A stretch of 25,118 nucleotides of DNA from a virus: the IMG/VR virus record IMGVR_UViG_3300046500_000236, positions 64,001-89,118 of that record, one strand, 5' to 3'. This document shows, piece by piece, positions 7,421 through 15,260 of the stretch. The position numbers were made by a program, and so were the translations under genes. A model generated the notes under the pieces. That model had not been told where the DNA came from. It did not search any database and worked only from the letters and a program-made list of their open reading frames with translations. How positions within the stretch are numbered: the first letter of the stretch is position 1; each line of letters opens with the position of its first letter.

Positions 7421-8140
7421 TCAGGCAGCTGCGGCCGTGTCGTCGAAGCCCTGTGCGGCCAGCCAGACAGACAACGCCTCGGCGCCGATCGGGCTGCTTG
7501 GCCACTGATCATCCGTGGGCGCTGCTGGCAGACGGCTCAGCAGAACCTGGTACACCTTCCAGGCCTTGAGCGAGGCGGTTTCGGCCTCGGTGGCCATGTC
7601 CAGGTCAGCGGCGTACTGCAGAGTGGTTATCGAATTGGCGCTGAGTTGCGTGAGCAGCGCTTTCTTTCTGGCGGCCTTAGCCACGCGGTCAGCCTCGATC
7701 GCGGTTTCGTCAGGCACCCATTCCCCGTCCTGCCACTGATCGTGCTCTGATGTGGGCGCGGTGAGCGTCCAGCTCGATGTCAGCTCGCCCAGGGTGGTGC
7801 ACACGTCCGCGCTACCATCGACGGTGCTGTAGATCGTTTTGCCGCGGTGATCTACCACCGGCACCCACTCAGTGCCGTCCGCCGATCTGACGGCCGCGTA
7901 GCCTTCCTGAGCCTCTGGCGGCTCGCACTGGTAGGCGAGCCCCGGAATGAGCCACACGCCGGGCTCCAGCGGGCTGTAATCGGCCTTGCCCGCGCTTAAA
8001 AACTCACGAGTCTCGCTGTCAATGTTGCAGATGCAGGGCGCAGTCACGCCCTCGACCCGCCACCAGTCCACCGCCAAGGGCCCCACATCCGGCGCTTCGG
8101 CGCCGTCATCCACCAGCGGGATATCGTTTTCGTCAGCCAT
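7421..8140 (-). CDS. Tail fibre assembly protein (chaperone)
   Basis: This is a 239-residue protein immediately downstream of the fibre gene, the standard place for a fibre chaperone. Residues ~150-215 match the tail-assembly pattern (ADRVAKAARKKALLTQLS, then a Leu/Ala-rich helix and WKVYQVLLSRLP). The N-terminal half is Trp- and Pro-rich and beta-like, with VWLIPGLAY. Such proteins bind the C-terminal end of the fibre and help it trimerise, and are not normally in the mature virion. ATG at 8140 has GGAG ~10 nt upstream. It is co-transcribed with the fibre, with 26 nt between them. Confidence 0.85.
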   Translation of the reverse strand: MADENDIPLVDDGAEAPDVGPLAVDWWRVEGVTAPCICNIDSETREFLSAGKADYSPLEPGVWLIPGLAYQCEPPEAQEGYAAVRSADGTEWVPVVDHRGKTIYSTVDGSADVCTTLGELTSSWTLTAPTSEHDQWQDGEWVPDETAIEADRVAKAARKKALLTQLSANSITTLQYAADLDMATEAETASLKAWKVYQVLLSRLPAAPTDDQWPSSPIGAEALSVWLAAQGFDDTAAAA

Positions 8141-8166
8141 GAATCAAGACTCCAGGTGTTCCGTAA

Positions 8167-11100
8167 TCAATATTGAATGCAAGCCAGCAACGCAATGTTG
8201 TAAGGACGCGTCTCGTTACCACCGGATGCAGCGATGGTCAGCGTGTGCGTATGCGCGGGGGCGGTGTTGGTGGTCAGGCTTTGCAGCCCGTCCTGAATGG
8301 CGTCACCCAAGACGGCGTTGCCCCCGTCTGTTGTGTTGTTGATCGGCAACTTCTCCCGCGGAAGATCAGCGGTATGGTTGTGCGCACCAGCAGCCACGGC
8401 TGTACCGGTGTGGGTGTGGGAGGCGTTCTGATAGGCCTGAGTCGAGCCGAGCGCACGGCCCGAGTCAATGCCGCGTCCGTCGTCCCAGCCCCGCGGGAAA
8501 TAGCCACGCATATCAGGCAGGTTGAACGTTGTAGAACCGTCGCCAGCGCCGTGCGTTGTGCCGATCCTTGCGAAAAGGTTGGCGTAAGTAGTGCGAGACA
8601 CTGCCGCGCCGTTGGCCTTGAGCTTCCCTGCGGGTGGCGTGGCCATCGCGTAGAAACTGACTTCGCCGATACCTTTGTTGTCGATCGCGTCCACATAGTC
8701 GGTGCTGGCGATTTCAAACCATGCCGTCCAGTTCCCGCCCGCTTGAGAACGCCAGAAAATTCGGCTACCTCCCAACTGAGAGGCAATCTGCAGACATCCG
8801 CCCGAGTTGTAGGGAGCGCTGATAACCGACAGGTTGGTAGCGAGCGGTGTGTTCGCGGTAGCGCTGGTGGTCCGGTAAAACCCCCCGCTAGTGGCAGCGT
8901 TGAGATCTGCGCTTAACGGACCTGTCGCTGTGCCTACGCCAGAGTTGGCAAGCGTGGCGGTGACGAAATCCTGAGTGGCCTGGGCAACCCAGGCATCAAA
9001 GCCAGACGCGTCCGCACTGTCGTCGGTGCGCACATAGACCTGGCCGCCCGACAATACAGCCCACTGAGTGCGCTGCCCGGCTGTTTCGACCTGGTAGCCC
9101 AAAGCGTCGTAGTTGGTGCCAGCTACGGCGCCGGTTGCCGTCCAGGAGAACCCAAAAAAGAGGGTGCCGCGCAGCGCGTTCAGGTCCGAAATGACGTTGG
9201 ATTTCGCAGCCAGACCATAAGCGGCCAGGGCGTTCTGGACAAAAGACGTGCTGGCCGCGTCGGTTGTGGCGGTTCCGTCGGCCACGGTAGGGACGGATAC
9301 ACCTTGGTTCAGTTGAACCTTGCCGGTCGTCAAGTTCACTGCAAACGGGCGCAAGCCGTTGTAATTGCCGTATTGATCGCCACTGTTGGTGAACATCAGG
9401 TACAGCGTACCGCCGTCGTTCCGCCAGAAGGCGCCATAGTTGCCGGCGACCATTCGAAAGCTGTTGAAGTTGGTTGTGATCACTTCACCGTCGAAGTGAC
9501 CGCCACCGAACCCAGAGTTTGCATAGCTGATGCCGGTACCGATAACCACCAGCTCAGCAGCTCGACCCTGTTTTAGGGTGGGGCCGCTTCCCGCGGCTGA
9601 GCCAGCGCGGATCGTGACCGTGAAATCGCCGGTGGTCAGGTTGTAGACGTTGTAGATGCCAGAACCGCTTGGAACGATCACGCTGACGTTCGCAGTCAGA
9701 GCGCCGGTCAGGTACAGCACCCCTACGTTTGCCTCAGCCGCCGTCAAGGTCACGTTGGAGCCCGAGAGGGTCTTGCTGGTCACGCCGTTGATCATGGCAC
9801 TGATGCCCAGCGTGGCTTGCGCCTCGGCCTGAGTGGCATCGTCGAGCAGCGTCTGAATGAACGCCGGCATGTTGGCGCGGCTGTAGATTTCCTGGAATGT
9901 GGGCGCACCGGTATTGACCGTGTTGACTCCCGCCCACATTCGCCCGGTGCTGTAGTCCGTATAGATCCCCATGTAGCCGCCGCCAGAGTCACGGCGACCG
10001 AGAACGGTCCAAGTGCCATAGTTGCTGGTATAACCCACAGCAGTCGGTACAGTGACACCCTTGGCCTTGGACGCGGCAATATCGATAAAGCCAGACCAAC
10101 CCTGGGGTTTTACCCAGTCCGCATCTGAGGCAAAGGTCAGTTTCAACCCACCCTCAAGCCCCATGCCATAGTCACCAACCTTGAGCATGCGGCCAAGGGT
10201 GGTATCAAGCGTTCCATCGGTTTTTACCAGTGTGGTGGTGTCCCACGACATCGACCAAACCGAAGCGGCTCCGTTGAAAATCCCGCGTGTCCAGATACGG
10301 CCGGCGTCATATTCCATGTACAGCTGAGTCACGATCGACGCGCTGCCACGTTGCACCAGTAACGTACCGGCTTTTGTAGTCGGGTAATTGAGCGCGAGCG
10401 TGGCTTTGGCGTTTGCGGCCTGGCCGTATAAACCGCTGACTGTGATGTTATTGAGGTCAGTGCCGTCCGGGATCAGGTTCGCACCCACCAACTGCGACAC
10501 GCCAAGGCCAAAATCACCGACCTTTAGCAGACTCCCTGCCGTGGTGTCGTTTACGCCCACGGTCTTGACGAGATTGCCAGTGTGCCAGCTCTCGTCCCAT
10601 GGCCCCCAAACGTTGTTGTAGCACATACGCGTCCAGGTTCTGGACGTGGAGCCTGACCCTTCCGTGAGACCAAAGGTTTGGGTAAGACGAGTAGTGGATG
10701 CGTTGTTATTACGACCTGTGACCGTTAAGACGCCATAAGTCTGACCGCCAGGCTTACCACCGGTTGTTGTGTTACCCACTGCGTACACGCCATTGGGTAA
10801 CGTCGGATCATCAATGTTTGCGATGTAGGACATCGTCAAAGCACCCAGCCCGAAGTCTCCCACCTGCAGCATGCGGCCCAGGGTGCTGTCGGCGTTGTTA
10901 GCGGTCTTGACCAAGTTGCCCGAATGCCAGGACTCAACCCAAGCGGTCCATACGCCGTTCGCACTCGACCGCTGATAGAAGCGCGAGCTGCCCTGCGGCA
11001 TGAATAGCTGCTGGGTGTTGTTGTTGGCGTTGGTCATCGCAATGACCATGCCGGAGATACCAGCGCCCGGAGCGTTAGTGGACGCGCTGCCCACGAAATA

Positions 11101-12771
11101 AAATCCGGTGGCTACCAGCGTGTTGAGGTCGATGCTCAGGTCAGTCAGGTCTTTACGACCTAATCCGAAGTCACCCACACGCAGCACGCTGCCAATGGTG
11201 CTGTCCTGCTCACCGGTGGTGAGGTCCGCGCGTGCTGCGGTGCCAAGTTTTAGAGCGTTCCGAGCCGTGGTGTCCGTGGTTCCGAGCGCGAATTGGTTGC
11301 CGTCATGGAACAGCTCGACGGTGGTCCATACGTTGTTGCTCTTGCGACGGAACCACATACGACTGGACAACTGGCTTGTGACCAACTGCGTGGCGTAAGC
11401 CGACGTATCGCCGGCCATGTGCAGAACTTCACCCGCCTCGGCGTCGACCGGACGCCCCGTTGTAGCCGTGCCCCAGGTGTAGAGACCGCTGACGGTCAGG
11501 GTGTTGATGTTCGCGGCAACCGCAACGCTTAGAGCGCCCAAGCCAAAAGAGCCAGGCACCAGCAGGCGGCCGGCAGCACCATCGTAGAAAGATGCCTGAA
11601 TGCGCGCGATGACCGCCTCATGCACCCGTTGCGGGGGCATCCAGCGGTCCACGATGGTCGAGGCCAGGTCCCGCGCCTGCGCCTGCGTGGCCACCATGGC
11701 CATGTACTCGCCCTTGGTGTAGGTGTCTGCCACCGCGAAGGTGCTCAGCGCGACGATGGTGACCAGCGTGCCTACCGCAATGTTGGCGGCAGCTGCAGTA
11801 GTCAGAGTGACGTTCTGGCCGTCGGTGGCGGTGAAGCTCGATTGCGGCAGCTTCTGCCCACCCGTGAGCGTGCCCACGAATACCATCACACTGCCAGGCG
11901 AGTAGGTGCCGACGTAGTTGGTCTGTTTGGCTGCGGCTGCGGTGTTTGGGTACTCGATGTAGAACTGACCGCCGCCCACGCCGCCGTTGAGCTGGAAGCG
12001 GGTGCCGTCGTACACCATGTCGTAGACAGAATCGACCTTGATGTCGCTCGGGGTTAGCGCGTTACCACCAGCCTTAACCACGGGCTTAGCACCCAGGCCA
12101 TTGATGTTGACGGTCACGGTCGTGGTGTTGGTGTAGGCGGCCACAAAGCGGAATACCTGGCCTTTGCGGTAAGCGTCGAGCACCACCTCGTCAGGCATGG
12201 TCAGCTGGATGGCGTTGGCCGATCCACCCACCACTTCGGCGAATAGGTCCGACTGCGCGTCAGGGAACAGCGAATGCTTGACGTAGTCCGGGTGAGCGTT
12301 GGATGCGCCCTCGTGCGCAGCAAGCGCGGCCAGTGCTACCGACTCAGCCGGGTCGACACTGATCGCGATGTTCACGCTCGGAACGGAAGACAGCGCCAGG
12401 TCCACAAAGTGAACTGCGGTCACTCCATCGGTTTTGGTGAATGCCGACTGACCGGCCGCGGTCGACCAGATGAATACCAGGATGTTGTTCGACCAAAAGC
12501 CGATTTCAGTAATGGGCTTTTCGCCGCCGATGTTCTCGCGCCAGGCGGACAGCATGCGCAGCTGGCGGGGATTGGGGCGGGTGCCGCCTGCCAGAGTCAC
12601 CTTGGCGCTCACAGGAGTTTTGAGCGCCACCTCTGTGCCGATCGGATCGTATTTGCCCTGCCCGAACGAGATATGGGTCAGGTTCAGCGAAACGCCCTGA
12701 TTGGACGCCGCCAAAGCTGCCTGCTGGCCCGCATTCGTCAGCTTGGGATTGATAATTAACGGATCAGCCAT
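8167..12771 (-). CDS. Tail fibre with tail-collar N-terminus and repeated knob-type domains
   Basis: This is a 1534-residue protein. Residues ~1-150 match the tail-collar fibre N-terminus that attaches to the baseplate. Residues ~400-960 hold repeats of ~105-130 residues. Each begins with a (L)xVGDFGLG phrase at ~403, 530, 636, 749 and 864 and most contain a pyocin-knob-like part (FYxVG, then RxWxRxxxNNVWxxW and SWHxGNL). Further knob-like parts occur near residues 1200-1255 and 1290-1355. The end (~1365-1534) is a phage tail collar/gp12-like tip (GEVSFYAMATPPAGKLKANG, FNLPDMRGYFPRG) with SHTHTG, GAHNHT and APAHTHT, histidine pairs like those that bind iron in T4-type fibre tips. It should bind the host surface. 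ATG at 12771 has GGGGG upstream and its own late-type promoter. Confidence 0.9.
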   Translation of the reverse strand: MADPLIINPKLTNAGQQAALAASNQGVSLNLTHISFGQGKYDPIGTEVALKTPVSAKVTLAGGTRPNPRQLRMLSAWRENIGGEKPITEIGFWSNNILVFIWSTAAGQSAFTKTDGVTAVHFVDLALSSVPSVNIAISVDPAESVALAALAAHEGASNAHPDYVKHSLFPDAQSDLFAEVVGGSANAIQLTMPDEVVLDAYRKGQVFRFVAAYTNTTTVTVNINGLGAKPVVKAGGNALTPSDIKVDSVYDMVYDGTRFQLNGGVGGGQFYIEYPNTAAAAKQTNYVGTYSPGSVMVFVGTLTGGQKLPQSSFTATDGQNVTLTTAAAANIAVGTLVTIVALSTFAVADTYTKGEYMAMVATQAQARDLASTIVDRWMPPQRVHEAVIARIQASFYDGAAGRLLVPGSFGLGALSVAVAANINTLTVSGLYTWGTATTGRPVDAEAGEVLHMAGDTSAYATQLVTSQLSSRMWFRRKSNNVWTTVELFHDGNQFALGTTDTTARNALKLGTAARADLTTGEQDSTIGSVLRVGDFGLGRKDLTDLSIDLNTLVATGFYFVGSASTNAPGAGISGMVIAMTNANNNTQQLFMPQGSSRFYQRSSANGVWTAWVESWHSGNLVKTANNADSTLGRMLQVGDFGLGALTMSYIANIDDPTLPNGVYAVGNTTTGGKPGGQTYGVLTVTGRNNNASTTRLTQTFGLTEGSGSTSRTWTRMCYNNVWGPWDESWHTGNLVKTVGVNDTTAGSLLKVGDFGLGVSQLVGANLIPDGTDLNNITVSGLYGQAANAKATLALNYPTTKAGTLLVQRGSASIVTQLYMEYDAGRIWTRGIFNGAASVWSMSWDTTTLVKTDGTLDTTLGRMLKVGDYGMGLEGGLKLTFASDADWVKPQGWSGFIDIAASKAKGVTVPTAVGYTSNYGTWTVLGRRDSGGGYMGIYTDYSTGRMWAGVNTVNTGAPTFQEIYSRANMPAFIQTLLDDATQAEAQATLGISAMINGVTSKTLSGSNVTLTAAEANVGVLYLTGALTANVSVIVPSGSGIYNVYNLTTGDFTVTIRAGSAAGSGPTLKQGRAAELVVIGTGISYANSGFGGGHFDGEVITTNFNSFRMVAGNYGAFWRNDGGTLYLMFTNSGDQYGNYNGLRPFAVNLTTGKVQLNQGVSVPTVADGTATTDAASTSFVQNALAAYGLAAKSNVISDLNALRGTLFFGFSWTATGAVAGTNYDALGYQVETAGQRTQWAVLSGGQVYVRTDDSADASGFDAWVAQATQDFVTATLANSGVGTATGPLSADLNAATSGGFYRTTSATANTPLATNLSVISAPYNSGGCLQIASQLGGSRIFWRSQAGGNWTAWFEIASTDYVDAIDNKGIGEVSFYAMATPPAGKLKANGAAVSRTTYANLFARIGTTHGAGDGSTTFNLPDMRGYFPRGWDDGRGIDSGRALGSTQAYQNASHTHTGTAVAAGAHNHTADLPREKLPINNTTDGGNAVLGDAIQDGLQSLTTNTAPAHTHTLTIAASGGNETRPYNIALLACIQY

Positions 12772-12779
12772 GGTGCCCC

Positions 12780-12795
12780 CAATTTCATAATTGGA
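12780..12795. repeat. Small inverted repeat in the fibre leader
   Basis: CCAATT and AATTGG flank 4 bases just upstream of the fibre ribosome-binding site. It could form a weak hairpin in the leader next to the GGGGG site. The role is unknown. Confidence 0.35.
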
Positions 12796-12799
12796 GGAA

Positions 12800-12842
12800 A
12801 TGCTACGGACTGAAAAAGCCCCTATTTTCAGGGGGTTTGCGC
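12800..12842 (-). promoter_or_regulatory. Putative late promoter P3 (box GCGCAAA, N30, TAGCAT)
   Basis: The box is at 12836-12842 and TAGCAT at 12800-12805, exactly 30 bp apart and 28 nt before the fibre ATG. The box is preceded by AAACC, as at P5. The terminator of the upstream operon lies within the spacer. Confidence 0.6.
12813..12838 (-). terminator. Rho-independent terminator of the gp25-J-I operon
   Basis: On the minus strand AAACCCCCT, a short loop, then AGGGGCTTTTT. It begins 7 nt after the stop codon of the I-like gene. The AAA of the promoter box pairs with the T-run, so the two elements overlap. Confidence 0.8.
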
Positions 12843-12845
12843 GGT

Positions 12846-13457
12846 TTAGCGGCCCGGCCGAATGGTCGTTGAGAAGCGCCCGGCGATGACGGTGCGCCCT
12901 GGCGCTGCGAACAGGAGCCCCAGCCCGATCGTTTGGGCAATGCGCAGCTCGAGCACGAACTTGGCTGCCACTGCCGTGCGGCTGGCGCGCAGGATTCGCT
13001 CGGGCACGATCGGGGTTTCGATGTCCACGCGCAGGCGACTGGTCAGGTAGTAGTCATCCATGTTGCCGCCGATATCGGTGATTTCCGTTTCACTGAGTGC
13101 ATCGGTGGGGTAGGTGCCGTTCTTGTGGCACCACAGCTGCGAAATCGTGTAGACCGGCCCGAACAGCGCGTTCAAATACGCGCCCAGGAACGCGGTACCG
13201 CGCTGCGGGTTGTTGTAGCGCCAGGCATGGAACAGATAGCGGATCTGTTCCACCGTGGTCGTGCGCAGTACCGCCAGCCCGTCATTGGAGACATAGCGTT
13301 CAATGATGCTGATCGAGCCCAGATGCGGCATGCCGTAGAGCGCCAGCTCGTTTACGCCATCGCCTACACGCTCCTTGTACAGCTGCAGAAACAAGGCCTT
13401 GAATTCAGCCTCCACGTCGTCGGCGACCGCACTGCGCTGCAGCGGGCTCAACTCCAT
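12846..13457 (-). CDS. Baseplate protein, P2 gpI-like
   Basis: This is a 203-residue protein directly after the J-like gene and before the fibre, the P2-type order J, I, H. The stretch FHAWRYNNPQRGTAFLGAYL with NALFGP fits the R..RG...l...fG pattern of tail protein I. These proteins help attach fibres to the baseplate wedge. The ATG shares one base with the J-like stop codon, so translation is probably coupled. A terminator follows at once. The assignment is by position and one motif. Confidence 0.7.
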   Translation of the reverse strand: MELSPLQRSAVADDVEAEFKALFLQLYKERVGDGVNELALYGMPHLGSISIIERYVSNDGLAVLRTTTVEQIRYLFHAWRYNNPQRGTAFLGAYLNALFGPVYTISQLWCHKNGTYPTDALSETEITDIGGNMDDYYLTSRLRVDIETPIVPERILRASRTAVAAKFVLELRIAQTIGLGLLFAAPGRTVIAGRFSTTIRPGR

Positions 13458-14860
13458 TATTCAGCCTCCTCGGTGACCACGGTGAGGCTGGCGTCGGTGA
13501 TGTACCGGTGGTGCTCGGGCAGCACGACAGGGATGGCGCTGGTGATGGAGTTGATCACCAGGTTACCGAGGCGGGGATTCAAGGCGTCGACGTTGGCGCG
13601 CAACAGATCGTAGATGTCCTTTTCCAGCATTTTGGCCTCACCACGCTGCGACCAGGCGGAACCGGCGCCGTATTTGTCGAGCATGAGGGTGCGCACCTGC
13701 TCGATCACGGCCGCACCGTCATACACCGACGTGATGTACAGCGTGAGCTTGACCGACATGATGGAATTCACCACCTCACGGCGTCGATAGCGCAGGCTGC
13801 TGTCGGCTCGGTGAATGATTTCCTTGATGCTGGCGTGAAGGGTGTCGTCATCGCCGCCATCCTTGGACGCTGCGACAAAGATTGAATTGATATTGGCATA
13901 GCTGGCGCCGCGCACGTCTTCTTCGCGCGCCTCGTTCCAGATGCTCAAAAAAGTCAGCGGAACCACCTTTTTACGCACCAGAAAGTCGAAATTCGACAGG
14001 AAAACCGCGCTTTCGTCGTAGATGGCCGGGTATGAGCAAATTTCCCGCATGGTGTTGATATCCATCGGGTCGGCGCCGGGCTGCGTGACCTCGGACAGTT
14101 CCAGCACCATTTGCGATTCCAGGTTGCCCACGCCGGTACCGGCATAGCGGAACGCGAATTTCATCCCCTCGGACAGGGTTAAGTCACCCTCGGTGTCCAG
14201 AATAGATACCGTGATGCTCTCGCCCAGGGCCGGCTGATAACCGGCCAGGTTCTGAACGCCGAACTGCACGCTGATAATGCTGCTCTCATCACATTTGATG
14301 TTGAACACCTTGTCACCGCCCAGTGTGTTGGCGAAGGCGTTCGACAGCTCGAACCCCGGCACCGTCACGTCGGCGATATAGCCCACCTCAGCTTCCGGAA
14401 TCTCGATGCTGTAGAAGGCCATGGACTTGCTCACCGTATGCGCCAGGCTTCGCGCCTTGACCTGCTTGGCGGTCAGATAGCCCACAGCACCGGCCAGCAT
14501 GGTCGCGCCACCGGTTACGAGCCAATAGCGGCCCTGCTGGTCGATCAGCTCGCGCCCGGCGATGATGCGCATGGTCGTGTTAGAGCCGTTGGTGACCTTG
14601 ATCAGGGCGATGGTAGGCGTGGCGAAGGGCAAGATGCCCTTCACCGAGGCATCGGCCCGCACGGTCACGTCGCGCGCCTTGGTGAAGGGCTCAGCGCCAG
14701 TCACGTCTACCTGATCGCTCAGGTGCGCCAGCATCGAGGCCTCGGCGGCGATCATTTGCATGATCAGCGGGTCACCGATTGAGTACCGCGCAGCGATCGT
14801 CGGGTAGGCCGCAATCTCGTTGACCGCATCCTGGATGAATTCGTCTTTAGTAACTGCCAC
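13457..14860 (-). CDS. Baseplate J-like wedge protein
   Basis: This is a protein of ~467 residues matching baseplate J/gp6-like wedge proteins in length, position (after gp25-like, before I-like) and general layout. It has a helical N-terminus, a beta-rich middle with the phrase RVMIAGRELIDQQGRYWL-like (ITIMRIIAGREL here) and a C-terminal helical-plus-beta region ending in a strand-rich domain. It would form the ring of wedge subunits around the hub. GTG at 14860 lies 6 nt after a GGAGAGG site and is preferred; TTG at 14866 is in frame but sits against that site. The gene overlaps the end of the gp25-like gene by a few bases. Confidence 0.8.
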   Translation of the reverse strand: MAVTKDEFIQDAVNEIAAYPTIAARYSIGDPLIMQMIAAEASMLAHLSDQVDVTGAEPFTKARDVTVRADASVKGILPFATPTIALIKVTNGSNTTMRIIAGRELIDQQGRYWLVTGGATMLAGAVGYLTAKQVKARSLAHTVSKSMAFYSIEIPEAEVGYIADVTVPGFELSNAFANTLGGDKVFNIKCDESSIISVQFGVQNLAGYQPALGESITVSILDTEGDLTLSEGMKFAFRYAGTGVGNLESQMVLELSEVTQPGADPMDINTMREICSYPAIYDESAVFLSNFDFLVRKKVVPLTFLSIWNEAREEDVRGASYANINSIFVAASKDGGDDDTLHASIKEIIHRADSSLRYRRREVVNSIMSVKLTLYITSVYDGAAVIEQVRTLMLDKYGAGSAWSQRGEAKMLEKDIYDLLRANVDALNPRLGNLVINSITSAIPVVLPEHHRYITDASLTVVTEEAE

Positions 14861-15179
14861 GGTCAACCTCTCCCACTAGGGCATCAACGCTGACGGAGCG
14901 GCCGTTGATGTTGATGTACAAGTTTTTGCGATCGATACCGTTGTTGGTGGCTTCCAGGTTGATCGTCCCCAGCGGCAACGCAGCCAGTACCGGGATATCG
15001 ATTTTCATCTTGGCCAGGAAGGCGTCGGCGATCGGGGAGGCGAGGGGCTTTTGCAGCAGATCATCCAGCGGGGCCCCATACGTTGACCCGAGGTAACTGT
15101 TCGGCTTGGTTCCCAGCCAGTGGGCAATCATCCGAAACAGCAGATCCACATTGAAAACATCGTCAGCCACGTCAGCCAT
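14847..15179 (-). CDS. Baseplate wedge protein, gp25-like
   Basis: This is a 110-residue protein beginning MADVADDVFNVDLLFRM. The size, the central IAHWLGTKPNSYLGSTYGAPLDDLL pattern (split here as GTKPNSYLGSTYG and LDDLL) and the place just ahead of the J-like gene fit the gp25/W family of small wedge subunits. The family EPR-type motif is not clear, so confidence is moderate. ATG at 15179 is chosen because the late promoter and the preceding operon's terminator lie at 15208-15250; a longer frame starting at 15233 would have to be translated through that terminator. The ribosome-binding site is weak (GGTG). Confidence 0.7.
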   Translation of the reverse strand: MADVADDVFNVDLLFRMIAHWLGTKPNSYLGSTYGAPLDDLLQKPLASPIADAFLAKMKIDIPVLAALPLGTINLEATNNGIDRKNLYININGRSVSVDALVGEVDRGSY

Positions 15180-15207
15180 AGGGCACCAGAACGGTTTATT
15201 GGCTGAA

Positions 15208-15250
15208 ATGGTGACAAACAAAAACCGCCACATTGCGTGGCGGTTTGCGC
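15208..15250 (-). promoter_or_regulatory. Putative late promoter P4 (box GCGCAAA, N30, CACCAT)
   Basis: The box is at 15244-15250 and CACCAT at 15208-15213, exactly 30 bp apart and 28 nt before the gp25-like ATG. The box is preceded by GAACC. The terminator of the tape-measure operon occupies most of the spacer. Confidence 0.6.
15217..15246 (-). terminator. Rho-independent terminator of the portal-protease-tape measure operon
   Basis: On the minus strand AAACCGCCAC - GCAAT - GTGGCGGTTT runs into TTGTTTG. The 10-bp stem is perfect. It starts about 14 nt after the stop codon at 15261. Confidence 0.92.
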
Positions 15251-15260
15251 GGTTCGAGCG

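Noticed and set aside
15180-15233. N-terminal extension of the gp25-like protein by 18 residues
   Set aside because: It would require translation through the terminator and the predicted -10.
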